Part shown: in pieces, positions 7,533 through 10,637 of the stretch
Layout: every line of letters begins with the position of its first letter
Numbering within the stretch: position 1 is the first letter of the stretch
NCBI GenBank assembly: GCA_031278795.1
Contig: JAITJT010000104.1
Span: forward strand, 1-10,637
Direction of reading: 5' to 3'
Origin: Deltaproteobacteria bacterium
GTDB lineage: Bacteria; Desulfobacterota; Desulfarculia; Adiutricales; Adiutricaceae
DNA: 10,637 nt
Notes under the pieces: generated by a model
The model's database searches: none
The model's input: only the letters and a program-made list of their open reading frames with translations
What the model was told of the DNA's origin: nothing
Translations under genes and position numbers: made by a program

Positions 7533-9348
7533 GATGCTAGGGGTAAAAAATGATTCTTACAGAAAGCTTTAGAAAGTTCTTTCCTCAAATCCCGGAAGAG
7601 CTAATTGGAAATCAAGTGAAGTTTGGAAACGTCTTCCCCGCCGGGCATGTGGACGCGGTTCTTTGGAGCATGGATAATTTAGAGATCGCCGGACTGATTA
7701 ACGCAGAAAAAAGCCGCGAAAGACAAATCATTTTGGGCCTGATTGTGGCCAATATTTTAGCCCCCCACAGAATAGACCACGTAGATACACTAAACGCGGC
7801 CTATCAAAGCACGCTGGGAATCGATCTGGACTTAAATGACCTTAAGAGCGAAAACCGTAGCCGCACTGTCCTTGATAGCGTAGAGTATCGCGATGAAGTC
7901 TTAGATATTTTAATTGATAACCCGGAGTATTTTGTTACAAGAGACGAAATTAACGATGCTATGGATTGGCTTTTTGCCAGAAAGAAATTGATTGAACAGC
8001 GCCTGGCGACTCGTCACCTGGAATTCGACGAGGACATGGTTTTCATGGATTTAACGTCTAGCTATTTGAATGGAAATGAAAGCACTTTAGCGAAAGTTCG
8101 TGATGACGAAGTTTCAAAAGATGTGAGCTCACAGACAAAACCCCTCTCTCCTGCGAGGAAAGGTAGTCACGTCCCCCAGGTAAATTATTGCTTGCTCTCT
8201 GATAGTGCTGGGACTCCGCTCTCTGTTGAAGCGTTTTTTGGACACGTGCCATATTCCGATGTTTACCTTACAAAACTTAAGGATATTAGAAAAGATTTTC
8301 CTCATTTGCGAGTTGTCTTGGTTGCGGACAAGGGAATGTTAAGTGAGGAAGACACATTAAATTTAAAAACGAATAACCCTGAAGTTGACTGGATAACGGC
8401 GCTACCTCAGGCATCCGTCCTAAGTTTGGCGAGGAGGGATATATTCTCTCCTCAACTTTTAGGTCCCGATGATTTGCTTGAATTCACTCTTTCTAAAGAA
8501 TATCCAGGAGAACGCTTGATAGCCTTCAAAAATCCTAAAGTTGGGAAAAAATTTGCCACAGCCCGGGAGTATTTGTTAGGACAAATTCGCGCCAGACTTG
8601 ACGCGATAAAAGCCAAAGTTGAAGAAGTAAAGCACATGTCTGCCGAAAGAATTTCTGATGTTGTGGGAAAAGTTCTAGACAATAGTGGAGTAAAAAAACA
8701 TTTCCAAGTGAAAATAAAAGACAATTTCTTTGATTACGCTCTTGACGAAAGAAGCGTTAAAATGGCCAAGGACCTCGATGGTGTCTATGTAATAAGAACA
8801 TCTCTTAGCTCTGAAACAATGTCGAGTGAAAAATGCGTTTGGCAGTACAAGAATCTCACGATAGTGGAAAAAGTGTTCAGGCCCAAGGAATCCTCGCATT
8901 TAAATTTAAAAAAAGTCTTTAGGGAGCTTAGCGACAGAACCAAAACCCAGATTTTTATAAAGATGCTTTCTACCTATGTGGAATTTCACATGAGAATAGC
9001 CTGGTCCGATTTCACTATGAATGTTTCCCAAATCACACAATTAAATATAAGAAAAAATGATATGTGTAAATTCTTTAGACATGAAAGATGTACGATGCCT
9101 GTGGTAAGCTTGGAGTCTAGGAATTTTACAAAAATGATCTCAAACGCGGCTTTTGATGCCCTCTTGGATCATCTCTCCCAAATATCTAGAGCCTACATGT
9201 TTGTGGTAAGATCCAATACGGAGGAACCCTATTTTATGTTCACGCAGGATGAAACAAAAGATCCTCTGCAAGAAAAAGCCTTTGAATTGCTTTCTTTCAT
9301 TCCCGTCTACGATTAGTTCCCACAAAATTGAACGGGGTCATTTTTACA
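7533..9348. mobile_element. Probable insertion element, boundaries not resolved
   Basis: The transposase and the abrupt change to AT-rich DNA after purN imply an inserted element. No clear terminal inverted repeats or target duplication are visible. The best candidate pair is imperfect: GTAAAAAATGA (7543-7553, overlapping the transposase start) and GTCATTTTTAC (9337-9347), which match as inverted copies with one base of slippage. The limits given are approximate; a left end inside purN's 3' region is also possible. Confidence 0.4.
7550..9316 (+). CDS. IS1634-type (IS4 superfamily) DDE transposase
   Basis: It would cut and rejoin DNA at the ends of an insertion element. The 588-residue frame is uninterrupted and matches the family along its length. 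The N-terminal region carries SRERQIILGLIVANILAP (55-72). The likely catalytic triad is Asp167 (MDLTSSY), Asp260 (VADKG) and Glu440 (YKNLTIVEKVFR). YPGERLIAFKNP (318-329) and LSTYVEFHMRIAW (473-485) are also family-like. Oddities are about 25 extra residues near 95-135, a degenerate stretch at 180-205, and Arg458 and Gln467 where I recall conserved His in the RPxxH and AH motifs. It starts 17 bp after purN with AGGGG (7539-7543) as ribosome site, so purN transcripts could read into it. Codon use is much more AT-rich than purMN, indicating transfer. Family confident; activity doubtful. Confidence 0.9.
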   Translation: MILTESFRKFFPQIPEELIGNQVKFGNVFPAGHVDAVLWSMDNLEIAGLINAEKSRERQIILGLIVANILAPHRIDHVDTLNAAYQSTLGIDLDLNDLKSENRSRTVLDSVEYRDEVLDILIDNPEYFVTRDEINDAMDWLFARKKLIEQRLATRHLEFDEDMVFMDLTSSYLNGNESTLAKVRDDEVSKDVSSQTKPLSPARKGSHVPQVNYCLLSDSAGTPLSVEAFFGHVPYSDVYLTKLKDIRKDFPHLRVVLVADKGMLSEEDTLNLKTNNPEVDWITALPQASVLSLARRDIFSPQLLGPDDLLEFTLSKEYPGERLIAFKNPKVGKKFATAREYLLGQIRARLDAIKAKVEEVKHMSAERISDVVGKVLDNSGVKKHFQVKIKDNFFDYALDERSVKMAKDLDGVYVIRTSLSSETMSSEKCVWQYKNLTIVEKVFRPKESSHLNLKKVFRELSDRTKTQIFIKMLSTYVEFHMRIAWSDFTMNVSQITQLNIRKNDMCKFFRHERCTMPVVSLESRNFTKMISNAAFDALLDHLSQISRAYMFVVRSNTEEPYFMFTQDETKDPLQEKAFELLSFIPVYD

Positions 9349-9492
9349 AAAGCCAACTCAACACTCAACCTTTGAAAATTGACGCTCTCCTCTAACTTAC
9401 GCGACATGCTCTTTTTATGAACTTAGTCAAAAATTCGTCAAAAAGGGAGATTGTTTTTTCGGATAATGGCGCTTGGCGCTTTGTTTTAATAC

Positions 9493-9518
9493 ACACATAT
9501 TGTATGTGTTCTCTTTTT
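9493..9518 (+). terminator. Weak terminator-like hairpin
   Basis: A 7-bp AT-rich stem (9493-9499 with 9503-9509, loop TTG) is followed by TCTCTTTTTTT. It lies 180 bp after the transposase stop. The stem is weak and the position distant, so this is tentative. Confidence 0.25.
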
Positions 9519-9554
9519 TTAGAAAAAAGCATGGTTTTTAAAGGAGTTTTAGCC

Positions 9555-9618
9555 GAAAACATGGGAAAAAAAGGGAAAATAAAGGAAAACATGGGAAAAC
9601 ATGGGAAAACATGTAAAA
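9555..9618. repeat. 10-bp repeat with helically phased A-tracts
   Basis: A GGGAAAACAT-like unit recurs in 10-bp register. Runs of four to seven A start at 9556, 9566, 9576, 9586, 9596, 9606 and 9615. A-tracts repeated once per helical turn are known to give intrinsically curved DNA. The last three GGAAAACATG copies are nearly identical, so the tract probably grew by duplication. Confidence 0.75.
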
Positions 9619-9695
9619 GTGCGAGTCATTTATAACAAAAACTCACAATGTTAATGCCGTTTAAAAGGGTTTTAGGCTTCACGGAACATTTTATC

Positions 9696-10637
9696 TCACC
9701 GCTTCTTTGGAAATCCATCGCTATACTTGCAAGTTGTTATTTCTCTTAAATTGTCATTAATCACAAAGGCGAATAGAACGGGATTTTTGTATTGTTGCCC
9801 GTAGTGCCTCTTTATCATTTTTTTGAAAGCTTTATCTAAGAGTTTTTGATCCCCTTCAAGCATAGCCTCCTCAGATGGTTCCTCTTTTTCCCTCAGTTCC
9901 ATGGGTATATGCTCAATCGAGCCCTTTGACAACATCATGAGGGAATATAAGGCATTTGGCCCTAAAGAACTAATATCCTCCTTGCCGTATATAATACGTT
10001 CCGCTTGTTCTATAGCTTTTAAGCTTATGGCGTCCTGTTTCTCTATATCATCTTCTGAAAGATCTTCGCCTCGTGATTCAGCGATTACCAGCTCGTCTTC
10101 ATAGATTGCCGATGACAATAAATCTATAGTCTCAAATTTGGGAAAGATAAGATTGAAGGGGCCTTCTTTGGGGATCGCCTTGTAATGGCTTACTTTCAAC
10201 TCAAAAAGCCATGTCCGGTTCTCAGAATAGAGAGCGAAACAGTTTTTTCCTGATTTTTCGAGTTTTTCTAATTTATAATCGACACTTAAGGCGCTAAAAG
10301 CCAAAAGTATGAGCTTAAGGTAAAAAGCTTCGTCGCGCTCTTTAGAACCAAGTAGACCATGATTTTCATAAATGAAATCGGGAATCCCTTCCAAGAAATT
10401 GTTTAGTTCGGCCGCAAGATCTGATGGGTTGCGCTCCGATATCGCCTGTTTTACACTTTCTATAAAAAAATCCGCTTCATAAAAGGCTCCAAGACAATAT
10501 CGCTTCAAGATGCGCCTCGCGAAAGACTCCCTGACTTCCATGTTGGGAAAATCGAGTAAGTAAGAATCCTTTGATTTACTGGGACGTAAAGTGAGAAAGC
10601 CTAACTGGAAAAGGTTGACCGACGTATCAGGATACGT
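9696..10637 (-). CDS. AAA-ATPase_like / PD-(D/E)XK nuclease-superfamily protein (PDDEXK_9, former DUF1703), partial
   Basis: The frame stays open past the internal Met at 10541 to the right edge, so the 5' end is outside the window (313 codons visible). The residues before that Met, including LFQLGFLTL and YLLDFPN, run into MEVRESFARRIL. This is the typical junction where the predicted AAA-ATPase module passes to the PDDEXK_9 domain, so 10541 is not the true start. The helical segment (FFIESVKQAISERN) and EAFYLKLILLAFSAL follow the family. The motif usually written GRxD...ELK reads GKNC...FELKV: Glu and Lys (10194-10202) remain, but Cys (10239-10241) replaces the metal-binding Asp. About 110 acidic residues then precede LLDKAFKKMIKRHYG, where the family's Gln is Lys. 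Nuclease activity is doubtful. Members of this family are numerous in gut anaerobes and their role is mostly unknown. Confidence 0.82.
   Translation of the reverse strand, partial: TYPDTSVNLFQLGFLTLRPSKSKDSYLLDFPNMEVRESFARRILKRYCLGAFYEADFFIESVKQAISERNPSDLAAELNNFLEGIPDFIYENHGLLGSKERDEAFYLKLILLAFSALSVDYKLEKLEKSGKNCFALYSENRTWLFELKVSHYKAIPKEGPFNLIFPKFETIDLLSSAIYEDELVIAESRGEDLSEDDIEKQDAISLKAIEQAERIIYGKEDISSLGPNALYSLMMLSKGSIEHIPMELREKEEPSEEAMLEGDQKLLDKAFKKMIKRHYGQQYKNPVLFAFVINDNLREITTCKYSDGFPKKR

Larger units (their letters stand above)
9317..9695. other. AT-rich gap between convergent transposase and nuclease-like genes
   Basis: No supportable gene. A 72-codon open frame (9417-9635, plus) lacks a ribosome site and its second half is made of the A-rich repeats, so I do not call it. 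The gap holds a small hairpin, ACACATA (9493-9499) / TATGTGT (9503-9509), followed by a T-rich run, which could be a weak terminator for the transposase. It also holds a doubled GGCGCTT near 9471 and the phased A-tracts. No good terminator is seen for the minus-strand gene. Confidence 0.5.

Noticed and set aside
7543..9347. GTAAAAAATGA / GTCATTTTTAC as true terminal inverted repeats
   Set aside because: The match is short, AT-rich, needs a slipped base and overlaps the start codon, so it is kept only as a weak candidate for the element's ends.
9417..9635. 72-codon plus-strand open frame in the gap after the transposase
   Set aside because: There is no ribosome site, it crosses a hairpin, and its second half is only the translation of the 10-bp A-rich repeat.
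9696..10541. Taking the nuclease-like gene as complete with a start at 10541
   Set aside because: The frame continues upstream to the window edge with residues that match the family junction, so the Met is internal.

Overview
The window looks like a chromosomal segment of a Gram-negative bacterium. The evidence is an inner-membrane RND efflux pump with its periplasmic adaptor. The core genes (efflux pair and purM-purN) are GC-rich but often use ATA for isoleucine and AGG for arginine. Together with the style of the purine genes, this is compatible with an anaerobic Desulfobacterota-type (former Deltaproteobacteria) organism, possibly gut-associated. That placement is an inference with low to moderate confidence, because no marker in the window settles it.

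Layout: positions 1-806 hold no gene I can support. They hold nested inverted repeats (171-227), an 8-bp tandem repeat (301-348), a plausible intrinsic terminator (600-641) and a plausible promoter (710-737). Positions 807-5311 are a two-gene efflux operon, adaptor then RND permease, joined by a 4-bp ATGA overlap. No outer-membrane factor is present. Positions 5312-5808 are intergenic: a four-copy 16-bp tandem repeat, a strong stem-loop, a cluster of alternative hairpins, and a promoter overlapped by a perfect 9-bp-arm palindrome just before purM. Positions 5809-7532 are purM and purN, two steps of de novo purine synthesis, 14 bp apart and almost certainly co-transcribed.

From about 7533 onward the composition shifts to AT-rich and the content becomes accessory. 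An intact 588-residue IS1634-type (IS4 superfamily) DDE transposase starts only 17 bp after purN. A 379-bp AT-rich gap follows, containing A-tracts phased at 10 bp. A convergent minus-strand gene then runs off the right edge. Its visible part is the end of the AAA-ATPase_like region followed by a PD-(D/E)XK nuclease-superfamily domain (PDDEXK_9, former DUF1703). In that domain the usual catalytic Asp appears to be Cys, and about 110 extra residues separate the E-L-K motif from the C-terminal end.

The efflux pair exports small molecules and has no visible functional link to the purine genes. The transposase and nuclease-like gene look like horizontally acquired cargo next to a housekeeping operon. 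The most interesting items are the divergent nuclease-like protein, the transposase with altered conserved His residues and no clear ends, and the palindrome over the purMN promoter.
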